64,000 nt of DNA from Bacteroidota bacterium (GTDB taxonomy: Bacteria > Bacteroidota > Bacteroidia > JAFLBG01), in assembly GCA_017303975.1 (NCBI GenBank), contig JAFLBG010000003.1, positions 65,157 to 129,156 of the forward strand, written 5' to 3'. Both the position numbers and the translations under genes were made by a program. This document shows, one piece after another, positions 45,218 through 56,832 of the stretch. The notes under the pieces were generated by a model. That model was not told where the DNA came from, did not search any database, and saw only the letters and a list, made by a program, of their open reading frames with translations. Position 1 is the first letter of the stretch. The number at the start of each line of letters is the position of its first letter.

Positions 45218-46063
45218 ATGTTACTACAAATTAAACAACATATTTTTTTTTCAGTGATTCTGCTTTTACTAAGTAGTACATTCAACTCTTTTTCTCAGAA
45301 TATACTTATTGGATTTGATAACTCATCAGCAATTCCACCTAGTCCATCAAAACCTGAATTGAAAGATGCTCTTTCTGCATCACAGCGAGGAGAAAATCTA
45401 AATGTATTGTATCGCAACGAATCATCGTTTGGTATTCTTGCGCACTCGAATGGATTTGGAGCAAATTACCGAAGAGGTAAGCATATAACTGCCAAAAAGA
45501 AAGGCATATTGGAGGTTGAGTTTGTAACAATGCGACATCCAAAAGAAGTAAAAATAAAAAATCAGAGTTACCAAAATTCAAAAGGTTTCTTCTACGGAAA
45601 AGTCAATTCGCTTTTTCTTATTCGTCCGGGTGTAGGGTATCAGAAAGTATTATTTGATAAAGCAGAGCGCAAGAGTGTGCAAATTCGTTTAGGTACTTTT
45701 TTGGGCGCCTCTCTGGGTTTTGCAAAGCCGGTTTATCTCGAAATATTGCAACCCTCTATTTTTCCCGGAGAGTTTAATGTAAAAGAAGAAAAATACAATT
45801 CGACCGAACATTATCCCGATAATATTTATGGCAGGGCTCCCTATTTAAGAGGATTTGATGAAATGAAAATTTATCCCGGAGGATACGCCAAGTTGGCTTT
45901 AAGTGTAGAATATGCCGATCATAACGAAGAAATTAAAGCAATTGAGACAGGTATTTCTGTTGATGTATTTCCGAAAACAATACCAATTATGGCACTAACA
46001 CAAAATAATCAAGTGATGGTAAATTTGTATGTAAGTATGGTGTTTGGAAAAAAATGGTTTTAA
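45218..46063 (+). CDS. Putative outer-membrane beta-barrel protein upstream of lipA
   Basis: This 281-residue protein has a signal peptide (cleavage near residue 26, SFSQN). Alternating hydrophobic strands follow with many Tyr and Gly, ending in the strand VMVNLYVSMVFGKKWF with a terminal Phe, as in outer-membrane proteins. Near residue 85 it has RRGKHITAKKKGILEVEF, and RPGVGYQKVLF follows. I do not recognise a named family. It lies 15 bp before lipA on the same strand, which implies co-transcription but not a shared function. Confidence 0.7.
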   Translation: MLLQIKQHIFFSVILLLLSSTFNSFSQNILIGFDNSSAIPPSPSKPELKDALSASQRGENLNVLYRNESSFGILAHSNGFGANYRRGKHITAKKKGILEVEFVTMRHPKEVKIKNQSYQNSKGFFYGKVNSLFLIRPGVGYQKVLFDKAERKSVQIRLGTFLGASLGFAKPVYLEILQPSIFPGEFNVKEEKYNSTEHYPDNIYGRAPYLRGFDEMKIYPGGYAKLALSVEYADHNEEIKAIETGISVDVFPKTIPIMALTQNNQVMVNLYVSMVFGKKWF

Positions 46064-46078
46064 GCGCATTGGTAAATT

Positions 46079-46951
46079 ATGTCTGATACACTTCTAGAAA
46101 AAGAATCTTCAAAAATTAGTAAGCCCAATTGGTTGCGTGTTAAACTGCCAACAGGCAAGGAATATTTACACGTTCGCAAAACTGTTGATACACACAAGCT
46201 TCATACTATATGCGAAAGTGGAAATTGTCCGAATATGGGCGAATGTTGGGGTGCAGGCACGGCTACATTTATGATACTTGGAAACATTTGTACTCGCTCG
46301 TGTGGATTTTGTGCGGTGGCTACCGGGCGCCCAAAGCCTGTAGATTGGGAAGAGCCAAAGCGTGTGGCAGAATCGGTTAAGTTAATGGGAATCAAGCATT
46401 GCGTTATTACTTCTGTAGATAGAGACGAATTAAAAGATGGCGGTTCCATTATTTGGGAAATGACTATAAACGCCATTCGTGAGGCTAATCCGGGCACTAC
46501 GATTGAAACATTAATTCCTGATTTTAAAGGCGAAATAGAGAATATACAACGCATTGCAAATGTAAAACCTGAGATTGTTTCACATAATATGGAAACAGTG
46601 CGGAGGCTTACTAAGCAAGTGCGCATACAAGCTAAGTATGATAGAAGCCTTGCTGTGCTTAAACAATTGGCTGATAGCGGTTGTACAACCAAATCGGGCA
46701 TTATGCTAGGTTTAGGAGAAACAGAAGAAGAGATTTATGAAACAATGGATGATTTGCGTAAAGCAAATTGCAAAATTTTAACATTGGGTCAATATCTACA
46801 ACCAACAAAAAATCATTTACCGGTGAAAAGTTTTGTTCATCCCGATAAATTTGCTTTGTATAAAAAGGTAGGCCTAGAAAAAGGTTTTGATTATGTAGAA
46901 AGCGGACCATTGGTACGTTCTTCTTACCACGCAGAAAAGCATTTGAAATAA
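46079..46951 (+). CDS. lipA: Lipoyl synthase
   Basis: This 290-residue radical SAM enzyme inserts two sulfur atoms into protein-bound octanoate to give lipoate for the 2-oxo-acid dehydrogenases. The auxiliary cluster cysteines are Cys45, Cys50 and Cys56 ([12 protein letters not shown]). The radical SAM cluster is Cys71, Cys75 and Cys78 (CTRSCGFC). The late RSSYHAEKH motif, whose serine contacts the auxiliary cluster, is present. All key residues are intact. lipB is not in the window. Confidence 0.97.
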   Translation: MSDTLLEKESSKISKPNWLRVKLPTGKEYLHVRKTVDTHKLHTICESGNCPNMGECWGAGTATFMILGNICTRSCGFCAVATGRPKPVDWEEPKRVAESVKLMGIKHCVITSVDRDELKDGGSIIWEMTINAIREANPGTTIETLIPDFKGEIENIQRIANVKPEIVSHNMETVRRLTKQVRIQAKYDRSLAVLKQLADSGCTTKSGIMLGLGETEEEIYETMDDLRKANCKILTLGQYLQPTKNHLPVKSFVHPDKFALYKKVGLEKGFDYVESGPLVRSSYHAEKHLK

Positions 46952-46970
46952 AATTCTTGTTTACATAACT

Positions 46971-47573
46971 CTATAATTGGCACTTGCAATTATTCGAGAA
47001 AAATATTTTGGTGCTAGGAAGAAGTATCATCAAGCGCATTTGTTCTTCATCGCTTATTAGTATTACTCGCAAATCTAAGCGCTTTAAATTTTTCATATAC
47101 TTAATTTCTTCCGGAAATGTTTCTATGTTGTTGCTCCAAAGGTCTAGCGTTTCTAAGTTTTCGAGCTTACCCATTTGTGCCGGTATAGAAGTTAATTCAT
47201 TTTGATTGATGTTTAGATACGTAAGGTTTGCTAAGTCGCCAATTTGCTTGGGAAGTGTAGTGAGTTTATTTTTAGATAAAGTTAGAGATTGTAAGTTCTC
47301 TAATTCCCCAATGTTTTCGGGTAGTTCGGTGATTTTATTTTTACTTAAATCTAAATGGGTTAAGTTTTTAAATTTCAAAATTTCTTGTGGAAAAGCTTTT
47401 AGTTTTTGCTTTTTTAAATCCAACTTGTAAACCTCATTGGGTGTTTTTAGTGCTTCTTGCAAGGAGGTAAATGTTTTGGCATTGGCTAACCCTATTGAAT
47501 CAAGAACTTGAGCTTGGGTAGCGAATGTAGAAAGCAAAAAACAAAAAATAAAAAGAAATTTATTTGCGTACAT
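46971..47573 (-). CDS. Exported leucine-rich-repeat protein
   Basis: From the ATG at 47573 this is 200 residues with a signal peptide (YANKFLFIFCFLLSTFATQAQ). About five leucine-rich repeats with a 23-residue period follow: LTHLDLSKNKITELPENIGEL, LQSLTLSKNKLTTLPKQIGDL, LTYLNINQNELTSIPAQMGKL, LETLDLWSNNIETFPEEI, LKRLDLRVI. The frame extends to 47642, but those 23 residues would place the signal peptide internally. It probably mediates binding in the envelope. It follows ribF on the same strand. Confidence 0.82.
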   Translation of the reverse strand: MYANKFLFIFCFLLSTFATQAQVLDSIGLANAKTFTSLQEALKTPNEVYKLDLKKQKLKAFPQEILKFKNLTHLDLSKNKITELPENIGELENLQSLTLSKNKLTTLPKQIGDLANLTYLNINQNELTSIPAQMGKLENLETLDLWSNNIETFPEEIKYMKNLKRLDLRVILISDEEQMRLMILLPSTKIFFSNNCKCQL

Positions 47574-47638
47574 AATTGTAATAAGAGCAATAGAATTGTT
47601 TTCTGACTTAGCAATGAATCGGTTCATGTCTTTCATTT

Positions 47639-48583
47639 TCAATTTTTCAAATCATCAAATCGCTCAAGTACTTTTAATGAATTTACTTTGTCTAAATGTA
47701 GTTGATTTTTCAACTCATCCAACCCTGCAAATTTAGCTTCGTTTCGTAGTTTTTCAAAAAAGTAAATAACAAGATTCGTGCCATAAATGTCAAAATTAAA
47801 GTCAAAAATGTGTACTTCAATAGTTTTGTGAATGCCATTAACAGTGGGATTCATGCCTATGCTCAACATCCCTTTGTAAAAAACATTTTTGTGTTTTACG
47901 TGTACGGCATAAATTCCATCTCCTGGTATTAACTTTGTTTTGTCCTCTGCTTCAATGTTTGCTGTTGGATAGCCGATTGTTCTACCCAATTTTTTTCCTT
48001 CTACCACTTTGCCTGAAATAGAGTAGGTATAACCCAGATAAGAGTTTGCTGTCTTCAAATCGCCTATTGATAAAGCATTTCGGATTCTAGTAGAGCTTAT
48101 TTCTATTTCATTTATATCAAAAGCAGATATCTCTTCAATATAAAAGTTGTGCGTTGCCGAATAGCTTTTTAATTGCTCAAAAGAACCTTCTCTATTTTTT
48201 CCAAAGTGATGATTGTAGCCAATAACAATGGCTTTAGGTTTAATAGAATTGAGTAAAATTTGCTCTATAAATTCGATTGAAGTCAGTTCCGAGAATTCTT
48301 TGGTAAACGGGTGAATAATTAGATTTTTAATGCCCGCTTTTTCGAGTAATTGTTTTTTTTCGTCTATGGTAGATAAAAGTCGAATTGAATAATCATTGGC
48401 AAGCACAATGCGCGGATGTGGGTGAAACGTAAGTATAGTGCTTTCTCCGTCAAATTTAGTCGCAAGTTCATTTAGTCGATTGATCAGCTTTTTATGCCCT
48501 AGGTGAACGCCATCAAAAGTACCAATGGTAATAATTGGGTTGTTGATTTTTTTATTTTCGTTTGTATGGTAAAAAATATTCAC
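47639..48583 (-). CDS. ribF: Bifunctional riboflavin kinase / FAD synthetase
   Basis: This 314-residue enzyme makes FMN and then FAD from riboflavin. The N-terminal adenylyltransferase part has TIGTFDGVHLGH and GYNHHFGKNREGSFE. The C-terminal riboflavin kinase part has GRTIGYPTANIE and a GIYAVHV strand. The start codon is GTG at 48583, with no ATG in frame just upstream. The reading frame overlaps the longest possible form of the LRR gene by 4 bp, but not its preferred start. Confidence 0.95.
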   Translation of the reverse strand: MNIFYHTNENKKINNPIITIGTFDGVHLGHKKLINRLNELATKFDGESTILTFHPHPRIVLANDYSIRLLSTIDEKKQLLEKAGIKNLIIHPFTKEFSELTSIEFIEQILLNSIKPKAIVIGYNHHFGKNREGSFEQLKSYSATHNFYIEEISAFDINEIEISSTRIRNALSIGDLKTANSYLGYTYSISGKVVEGKKLGRTIGYPTANIEAEDKTKLIPGDGIYAVHVKHKNVFYKGMLSIGMNPTVNGIHKTIEVHIFDFNFDIYGTNLVIYFFEKLRNEAKFAGLDELKNQLHLDKVNSLKVLERFDDLKN

Positions 48584-50403
<1,820 letters not shown>

Positions 50404-50407
50404 ATTA

Positions 50408-50447
50408 TTTGAAGGTGTGTTAATTGTATAATTAATGCACCTTCAAA
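50408..50447 (+). other. Long hairpin between atpD and atpC
   Basis: Bases 50408-50425 pair with 50430-50447 over 18 bp, including two G-U pairs, around the loop GTAT. The stem begins just after the atpD stop. Downstream is an A-rich tract, not a T tract, so it does not look like a simple forward terminator. It could protect or process the mRNA, or set the atpD:atpC ratio. Confidence 0.75.
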
Positions 50448-50474
50448 TTAAAAAAATTTCAAAATCGATATTTT

Positions 50475-50711
50475 ATGTTTTTAGAAATTATTACTCCCGA
50501 TACAAAGTTATTTAGTGGCGAAGTTGTATCCGTTTCTTTACCAGGCAAGGAAGGCTCTTTTGGAGTTTTAGATAAACATGCTCCAATTGTATCTAGCTTA
50601 AAACCCGGTAAAATTAAGATAATCGATAAAGACAAAAAGGAACTTTTTTTTGATGTAAAAGGTGGAGTAGTGGAACTTTCAAAAAATACACTTACCGTTT
50701 TGGCTCAATAG
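50475..50711 (+). CDS. atpC: F1Fo ATP synthase subunit epsilon, short form
   Basis: This 78-residue protein consists of only the N-terminal beta-sandwich domain of epsilon (LEIITPDTKLFSGEVVSVSLPGKEGSFGVLDKHAPI). The C-terminal helical hairpin that inhibits ATP hydrolysis in other bacteria is absent. Short epsilon subunits are common in Bacteroidota, so this is not a truncation artefact. It couples the F1 rotor to Fo. Confidence 0.93.
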   Translation: MFLEIITPDTKLFSGEVVSVSLPGKEGSFGVLDKHAPIVSSLKPGKIKIIDKDKKELFFDVKGGVVELSKNTLTVLAQ

Positions 50712-50730
50712 TTTTCGAATTAAATTCAAT

Positions 50731-51942
50731 TTATTTTTCTTCCAAATACACAAACATTGTTGCCATTGCAGTATGAGTTACTTGCTGTGGGTTGTTGTAT
50801 TCGCTAATCAATACATATTCGTGAGTTTTGTATAACTGAATTCCAGTTGTATCGGAATATGAATCTAGGTAAGCCAATCCAATCTTGTCTGAAAATGATT
50901 TGTTTTTGCCTTTAAATAAGCTTTTATTTTCTGTTTTATCTATTAACTCCAACGATTCTGAGTACGGATGTGCGTGTATACCAATAAAACGAATCTTGGT
51001 GTCGTATTTTAGGTCTAGCATTAATGTAATATTGCTGGTTAATTTTTCATATCCAGGTGCTATATTCCAGTGTCCAGTGTAGGTTCGGTTGTAGTTGTCT
51101 TTGTATGGATTAAAATTTTCGTCAAACACTCTTCCTGTGCAGCAAGCAGAATATGAAATAGTACTGCTTGTGTCGCCAATTGTAATTGGACTTGTGGGGC
51201 TAAATTGCTTGGGTGGTTTGGCAAATTCCCCTTCCGGACCAGATAATTGTTTGGTAACAAAAATGGCTTGCTGATATACCGGCTGCATTGAAAAATCTAA
51301 CTCACTATCTTTTAAATAATATACTTTTACTCGTTGTTTAGTTGCAAGATGAATATTTGGGTAATTGTGATTTAGTGCTTGTGATGTAACGGTTAAATCT
51401 TGCCATGATGCAATAGGTACGCCATATCCTTTCGGTAATTTAATTTCGGTTTGACCACCGGTTAAAGTGAAAATTCTGCAAAAAGTGCCAATAGTATTGA
51501 TTTGCCAAGGCGCTGTTGTTTTGTCGTATATGTCTAAATTATTGTGACATAAAAATATATCGGGCAATGGTTTGTTGTTCGAGTCTAGAATTTCTACAGA
51601 ATAACCAACCAACCAATAAATTTCTGTTTTTTTTAAATAATTTAAGAAACGATTATTTCCTTTTGGACTGAGATTAATGTAGTTTACGTTAAACGGTCCT
51701 TTCATCGACATGTAAATACTGTCAATTACTAAATTGGGTGATACATATTCAAATGTGTGTAGGGGATATTTTTGTGAGTTGTTGAACGATTCCTTTTTAG
51801 ATACATGTTTTTCATACCACTGAACAAAGCTTGGCTTGTTTTTTTTTGAACGAAAAAAATTAAATCCAAAGAATACTAAAATTGCAACGATGCAAAGTGT
51901 AATAAGGAAATTTAATTTATTTTGTTTTATGTAGTGTAGCAT
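50731..51942 (-). CDS. Membrane-anchored protein, possibly copper type II monooxygenase-like
   Basis: This 403-residue protein has one N-terminal TM helix (about 12-29) and a large external domain. Family membership is not certain, but several features recall the two-domain peptidylglycine/dopamine monooxygenase fold. These are a His in LCHNNLDIYD (His133), His192 in NHNYPNIH, His323 and His325 in GIHAHPYSESLEL, and SEYNNPQQVTHTAMATMF with a Met after an Asn pair (Met393 or Met396). Only some ligands of the classical copper sites are evident. It lies 33 bp downstream of a T9SS PKD protein gene on the same strand, suggesting one operon. Without support it should be treated as unknown. Confidence 0.5.
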   Translation of the reverse strand: MLHYIKQNKLNFLITLCIVAILVFFGFNFFRSKKNKPSFVQWYEKHVSKKESFNNSQKYPLHTFEYVSPNLVIDSIYMSMKGPFNVNYINLSPKGNNRFLNYLKKTEIYWLVGYSVEILDSNNKPLPDIFLCHNNLDIYDKTTAPWQINTIGTFCRIFTLTGGQTEIKLPKGYGVPIASWQDLTVTSQALNHNYPNIHLATKQRVKVYYLKDSELDFSMQPVYQQAIFVTKQLSGPEGEFAKPPKQFSPTSPITIGDTSSTISYSACCTGRVFDENFNPYKDNYNRTYTGHWNIAPGYEKLTSNITLMLDLKYDTKIRFIGIHAHPYSESLELIDKTENKSLFKGKNKSFSDKIGLAYLDSYSDTTGIQLYKTHEYVLISEYNNPQQVTHTAMATMFVYLEEK

Positions 51943-51975
51943 GGAACTGCTTATATCTGGTAAAGATAGCGGTAA

Positions 51976-54660
51976 TTAGCGTAACAGTGTAACATGACCA
52001 ACGAAAGTGTGTTCTTTTTGCTCAACATCGTCTGTAAAGGTAATTTGATAAATATACACACCTGTTTGGCATTTATTAGTTTTATATTCTCCATTCCAAC
52101 CTTCTTGCGTGTTGTGTGTTTCAAAAATAAGTTGTCCCCAGCGATTAAAAATTCTAAATGTGTAGTCAGACGCCCCAATTACCTTAGGCAAGAACGTTTC
52201 ATTGAGTTGGTCATTGTTGTAGGTAAATGCGTTTGGTACAAAAAATCTAAATTCCGGTAAAACTTCAAACGCTAATGCAAATGTATCTGAGCAGCCAATT
52301 CCATTTATTAGTATTTGCTGAATTGTATAGGTTCCTGGTGTTGTGTAGGAATGACTTATGTTGTTAAAATTACAGGTGCTATCTATCGTTCCATCGCCAA
52401 AATGCAAGTAGCAATTTACACCATTGATGCTTAAATCTGTTACCGTAACTTCCGGGTCAAAAATTGAAGTTGCCGTTTCGCTAATGCTTATTCCTGCTGT
52501 TGGAGATGGATTTACGGTTATACTATTGTTTTTAGGAAATGTAAATGTTTGTGTGCACCCGTTGTTGTCAATTGCTGTTAGTTGAACAGTAAATGAAAAC
52601 AAACCAACGTTGGTATACGAAAACGATGTGGTTGGAGACGAAGATGTGGTGCCATCGTGAAATGTCCAATTGTAGGAGGCTACAGAGCCGGTTGCATTTG
52701 TAGTGTCTGCAAACAAAATGGTATATGGATTACAAACAACCATAGGCGAAAAATTAAATTGTGCTGTAGGCAATGGGAAAACCTCCACAGAGTCGATATA
52801 GTATTTAGTACATCCGTTTTCTGAAATGGTAAGTGTAACTGCATAAATTCCGGCTGCTCCGTAATTTACATTAGTTACATTTTGTTGATTACTTGTGTTT
52901 ATGGAAGCCCCGTTTTCAAAGTCCCAAGTAAATAAAGTGCCCGGACCGCTAAATCCGGAAGCGGTGAACGAAAAATTATTATTTGTAATACATTGTCCGG
53001 AAGGTTTTATAAATGAGGGTTGCAGCAAAGGCTGAATATCATAGGTTGTGTAGGCTGTATCTTTGCACCCAAATCCGGTGGCTGCAATAAGTGTGATTGT
53101 ATAATTTCCGGGTGCGGAAAATGTATAGGTAGGAGAGGATTGCGATGAGGTGTCTTGACTAGTAGTGGGGTCGCCAAAATTCCAAAAAAACGAGTTGGCA
53201 TTTAAACTAGCGTTTGTGTAGGTTACAGATAGCCCACCACAGAACGATTGTTGTGCAGGTACAGATGCTGTAGGCATTGGGTGCACTGTAATTGTTTGAA
53301 CAGAAGTTTTAGTGCACCCATTTTCTGATACACTAAGAGTTACAGTTTTTGTTCCTGGGGTAGAATATGAAATTCCGCTTGGGTTTTGTTGGTTAGAATT
53401 TGGTGGCGCTGCTCCTTGTCCAAAGTTCCAACTGAAATTTGTAATTGGTCCACTAAACGTCCCCCCTGCGGCAAACGAGAAATTACTGGTATTTAGACAC
53501 TGTCCCGTTGGAGCTGTAAAGCTTGGGCTTAACAACGGTTGTATGTTAAAAACGGAGTATGCTGTATCTACGCAAGAATAACCTGGGTTTACAACTAGCA
53601 TAACGGTATAAGTGCCTGCTGCAGGATATGTCCAGGTTGGAGCAACTATATTAGAAGTGTCGTTTGTAAGGGCGGCCTCTCCAAAGTCCCAATGGTAGCT
53701 AAATCCATTGATGCTATTGTTTAGAAAATTTACATTAAACCCGGTGCAAAATGTTTGCTGAGACGGAATAGATGCAACCGTATTATTCGGGCAGTTCATT
53801 ACATTGAATTGAAAATCTCTTTTATGTATGTTTATTAAATTTCCATTTCGGTATTCTTTTACGCAAACGCCAACAACCCACTGTCCAATGGTATTGGGTG
53901 TTCCTGTCATTAATCCGGTTGATGGGTTTATACTCAGTGCAGGGTTAGAGGCCATTGGATAAGAGCCGTTGTATCCCGAAGTTGTATTGAATGGAACTGC
54001 TGTGTAAGGTGGGCCGGAAGGAGGAACCGGCATTGGGTTTAATGTGGTACCTCCATCGTATGGATCGCATAGCTCATATACCAACGAATCTCCATCGGGG
54101 TCGTTGGCAGAATGATCGAAAGTTATGGGCAAGCCTGCACACAAAAAAATGGGCGGGTAATTTATAAATCGGGGACTGTTATTAGTGGTAGCCACACTTT
54201 GGTCGGGAATGTAGGTCCAATACGTAGAGCCTACATTGCCCGGATTTACTAGATTTAAAATGGTGTTATTTCTACAGCAGCGTTGGTAGGCAAGATAGTA
54301 GCCACCTGCAATGGGTGGAAGTTGAATAAAGCCAACATAAACGGCTTCTTCAACACAAATATTTGTAGGTGTCTGGTAGCATGGATTATTAAAATTAGAG
54401 CTCAATAACGTAGAGCCAGGAAATGGAATACTTAACGTTGTAATAAGTACTCCGGAAGCATCGAAAATGCCAACGGAAGCAGGATTGTCAAACGGAGCTT
54501 GCCCATTAATGCAATCTCTGTAAACCTTGAGCGTGATATTGTAATTATTGTTCCCTAAGTAATCATAATAAATTTCTCCTCCTACAATGTGTGTTGACCA
54601 CATGGATAAGCTTAGAAGTGTAAAGGTAAATAGTAGTTTATATTTTAGATTCAATACCAT
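51976..54660 (-). CDS. PKD-repeat surface protein with T9SS type B C-terminal domain
   Basis: This 894-residue protein has a signal peptide, then the N-terminal region THIVGGEIYYDYLGNNNYNITLKVYRDC that is frequent in large Bacteroidota adhesins. At least four PKD domains follow (FSYHWDFGEAALTNDTSN, NSFFWNFGDPTTSQDTSS, NWTFHDGTTSSSPTTSF and LFTWDFENGASIN). The end is a type B sorting domain (PNAFTYNNDQLNETFLPKVIGA to GHVTLLR). It should be exported by T9SS and act in adhesion or motility. It leads an apparent operon with the possible copper-enzyme-like gene downstream. Confidence 0.92.
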   Translation of the reverse strand: MVLNLKYKLLFTFTLLSLSMWSTHIVGGEIYYDYLGNNNYNITLKVYRDCINGQAPFDNPASVGIFDASGVLITTLSIPFPGSTLLSSNFNNPCYQTPTNICVEEAVYVGFIQLPPIAGGYYLAYQRCCRNNTILNLVNPGNVGSTYWTYIPDQSVATTNNSPRFINYPPIFLCAGLPITFDHSANDPDGDSLVYELCDPYDGGTTLNPMPVPPSGPPYTAVPFNTTSGYNGSYPMASNPALSINPSTGLMTGTPNTIGQWVVGVCVKEYRNGNLINIHKRDFQFNVMNCPNNTVASIPSQQTFCTGFNVNFLNNSINGFSYHWDFGEAALTNDTSNIVAPTWTYPAAGTYTVMLVVNPGYSCVDTAYSVFNIQPLLSPSFTAPTGQCLNTSNFSFAAGGTFSGPITNFSWNFGQGAAPPNSNQQNPSGISYSTPGTKTVTLSVSENGCTKTSVQTITVHPMPTASVPAQQSFCGGLSVTYTNASLNANSFFWNFGDPTTSQDTSSQSSPTYTFSAPGNYTITLIAATGFGCKDTAYTTYDIQPLLQPSFIKPSGQCITNNNFSFTASGFSGPGTLFTWDFENGASINTSNQQNVTNVNYGAAGIYAVTLTISENGCTKYYIDSVEVFPLPTAQFNFSPMVVCNPYTILFADTTNATGSVASYNWTFHDGTTSSSPTTSFSYTNVGLFSFTVQLTAIDNNGCTQTFTFPKNNSITVNPSPTAGISISETATSIFDPEVTVTDLSINGVNCYLHFGDGTIDSTCNFNNISHSYTTPGTYTIQQILINGIGCSDTFALAFEVLPEFRFFVPNAFTYNNDQLNETFLPKVIGASDYTFRIFNRWGQLIFETHNTQEGWNGEYKTNKCQTGVYIYQITFTDDVEQKEHTFVGHVTLLR

Positions 54661-54876
54661 TTAAGTCTTTAAAGATAAGCGAACTAATTATGCTAGTCAA
54701 TTTGTTATTAGATGTTCCTATCCCTTTCAAAGCTACTTTTTTCTAAGATTTAGTTCTAACCAAAATTTTATCATTATTAGGTTTTGGGTTGAATAATTGG
54801 TATAGCCTAGAATGAGAAAATTCTATTTTCTACTACTAATGGGCTTTACAAGAATTATTGTAACTTCGACTCCCAT

Positions 54877-56775
54877 ATGAATTACCTATCAGTTGACAAT
54901 CTTTCCAAGACCTATGGAGAACGAATTCTGTTCAAAGGAATAAGCTTTGGATTAAGTAAAGGCGATAAAATTGCCTTAATTGCAAATAATGGTTCAGGAA
55001 AATCAACCCTTTTGAAAATAGTGGTTGGGAAAGACGATGCAGATAGCGGAATTGTTACCATGCGCAATGGTGTTAGAGTTGGCTACCTAGGTCAAGAGCC
55101 CGAGTTTAAAGCTGATGTTACGATAGAAGACATTATAAAAAACACCAATTCTACCTTAGTAAATGTTATAAAGGAATACGAAAAGGCACTTGCAGAGCAA
55201 ACAGAAAACTACAATCCTGAAACATATGCTGTGTTTGAAGCTGCATCGCATAAAATGGACGAGCTGCAAGCTTGGGATTACGATACCAAAATGAAAACCA
55301 TTTTGTCAAAATTTGGAATCGTACATATAGGACAAAAAATCTCCGCGTTATCCGGAGGACAAAAGAAGCGATTGGCATTGGCAATTTTGCTGTTAGATAA
55401 TCCGGATTTAATTATAATGGATGAGCCTACCAATCACTTGGATGTTGAGATGATAGAGTGGTTGGAAGAGTATTTAGATCAGGATTCTATAACACTTTTG
55501 ATGGTTACCCACGATAGGTATTTTTTAGATCGCGTGTGTAATTCTATTCTAGAACTTACAGATGGTAAGTTGTACAGACATGCCGGTAATTATTCTTATT
55601 TTCTAGAAAGACGTGCAGAGCGAGAGCAAGTTTACAATGTTGATTTAGGTAAGACTCAAAAGCTGATGAAGCACGAGTTGGAGTGGATGCGTAAAATGCC
55701 AAGAGCGCGTACTACAAAATCTAAATCTAGAATTGATGCGTTTTATGAAATAGAGGAGAAAGCAAAAAGCAGAAAAGTACAACAAGAATTAAAATTAGAA
55801 GTGAAGATGTCTCGTGTGGGTGGAAAGATTTTGGAGTTAAAAAAAATAAATAAAAATTTTGGAGATAAAAAAATATTAGCTGGTTTTGATTATACATTCA
55901 AAAATGGCGAGCGTATTGGTATTATTGGAAAAAATGGAGTAGGGAAATCTACTTTCTTAAATATTATTATTGGCACCGAGCAACCCGACTCAGGAAAAGT
56001 AAATACAGGAGAAACGATTATATATGGCTATTATTCGCAATCCGGAATAAAATTAAAAGAAGATAAGCGTGTAATTGAAGTAGTAAAGGATATTGCGGAA
56101 GTTATTCAATTAGCCGATGGATCTAAGCTTTCAGCTTCCCAATTTTTGCAGCATTTTATGTTCTCTCCGGAAATGCAATATACTTTTGTTTCTAAGCTGA
56201 GTGGTGGAGAAAAAAGAAGGTTGTATTTATTGACCGTGCTTATAAAAAATCCTAATTTTTTAATTCTGGATGAGCCAACAAACGATTTAGATATTCTAAC
56301 ATTAAATAAGTTGGAAGAGTTTTTAATGAGCTTTGGCGGCTGTTTATTGGTTGTTTCGCATGATAGGTATTTTATGGACAAATTAGTAGATCATCTTTTT
56401 GTATTTGAGGGTGATGGGGTTATTTCTGATTATACCGGTACGTATACCGAATATAGAAATGAATTGGACGAGAAAAAGGATGCTGGTGCAATAGAAGTAG
56501 CAATTCCTGTAGAAAAGGAGACTTCGAAAAGCAGCAATCTGGAGCCACAGGAAAACGCAAAGAAAAAGTTGTCGTATAAGGAAAAATTAGAGTTCGAAAA
56601 TTTAGAAAAAGAAATAGCAATGTTGGAGTCGCAACGAAAACAACTGGAGCTTGAAATTTCAAACCCCGAAATTTCTCACGATGTACTATCTGAAAAGTCT
56701 CTGCAAATAGGAGTTTTGTTACAACAGATAGAAGAAAAAACCACTCGATGGATTGAATTGAGCGAATTGATTTAA
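54877..56775 (+). CDS. ABC-F ATPase of the Uup type
   Basis: This 632-residue protein has two ABC domains and no membrane segments. Walker A motifs are NNGSGKST and GKNGVGKST; signatures are LSGGQKKR and LSGGEKRR. A linker between the domains carries the charged RKMPRARTTKSKSRIDAF segment. The C-terminal about 65 residues form a coiled coil of the Uup type (LEKEIAMLESQRKQLELEI). ABC-F proteins act on the ribosome or, for Uup, possibly on DNA or ribosome assembly. It is distinct from the EttA-type protein at 61521. Confidence 0.9.
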   Translation: MNYLSVDNLSKTYGERILFKGISFGLSKGDKIALIANNGSGKSTLLKIVVGKDDADSGIVTMRNGVRVGYLGQEPEFKADVTIEDIIKNTNSTLVNVIKEYEKALAEQTENYNPETYAVFEAASHKMDELQAWDYDTKMKTILSKFGIVHIGQKISALSGGQKKRLALAILLLDNPDLIIMDEPTNHLDVEMIEWLEEYLDQDSITLLMVTHDRYFLDRVCNSILELTDGKLYRHAGNYSYFLERRAEREQVYNVDLGKTQKLMKHELEWMRKMPRARTTKSKSRIDAFYEIEEKAKSRKVQQELKLEVKMSRVGGKILELKKINKNFGDKKILAGFDYTFKNGERIGIIGKNGVGKSTFLNIIIGTEQPDSGKVNTGETIIYGYYSQSGIKLKEDKRVIEVVKDIAEVIQLADGSKLSASQFLQHFMFSPEMQYTFVSKLSGGEKRRLYLLTVLIKNPNFLILDEPTNDLDILTLNKLEEFLMSFGGCLLVVSHDRYFMDKLVDHLFVFEGDGVISDYTGTYTEYRNELDEKKDAGAIEVAIPVEKETSKSSNLEPQENAKKKLSYKEKLEFENLEKEIAMLESQRKQLELEISNPEISHDVLSEKSLQIGVLLQQIEEKTTRWIELSELI

Positions 56776-56808
56776 TCTGTTGATTTTTAGTGTGTTAAAT
56801 TGAGGTGA

Positions 56809-56832
56809 AATGCGATTGTTTTCTGTCGCATT
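56809..56832 (+). terminator. Weak hairpin after the ABC-F gene
   Basis: AATGCGA at 56809-56815 pairs with TCGCATT at 56826-56832, a 7-bp stem with a 10-nt loop. A T8 run follows only after about 12 bases, so it is a weak candidate intrinsic terminator. Confidence 0.35.

Noticed and set aside
50475-50711. atpC as a truncated gene
   Set aside because: A short epsilon subunit without the C-terminal helices is usual in this phylum.
51951-54660. Several open frames of 60-90 codons opposite the PKD protein
   Set aside because: They are antisense to a convincing exported protein and have no independent features.
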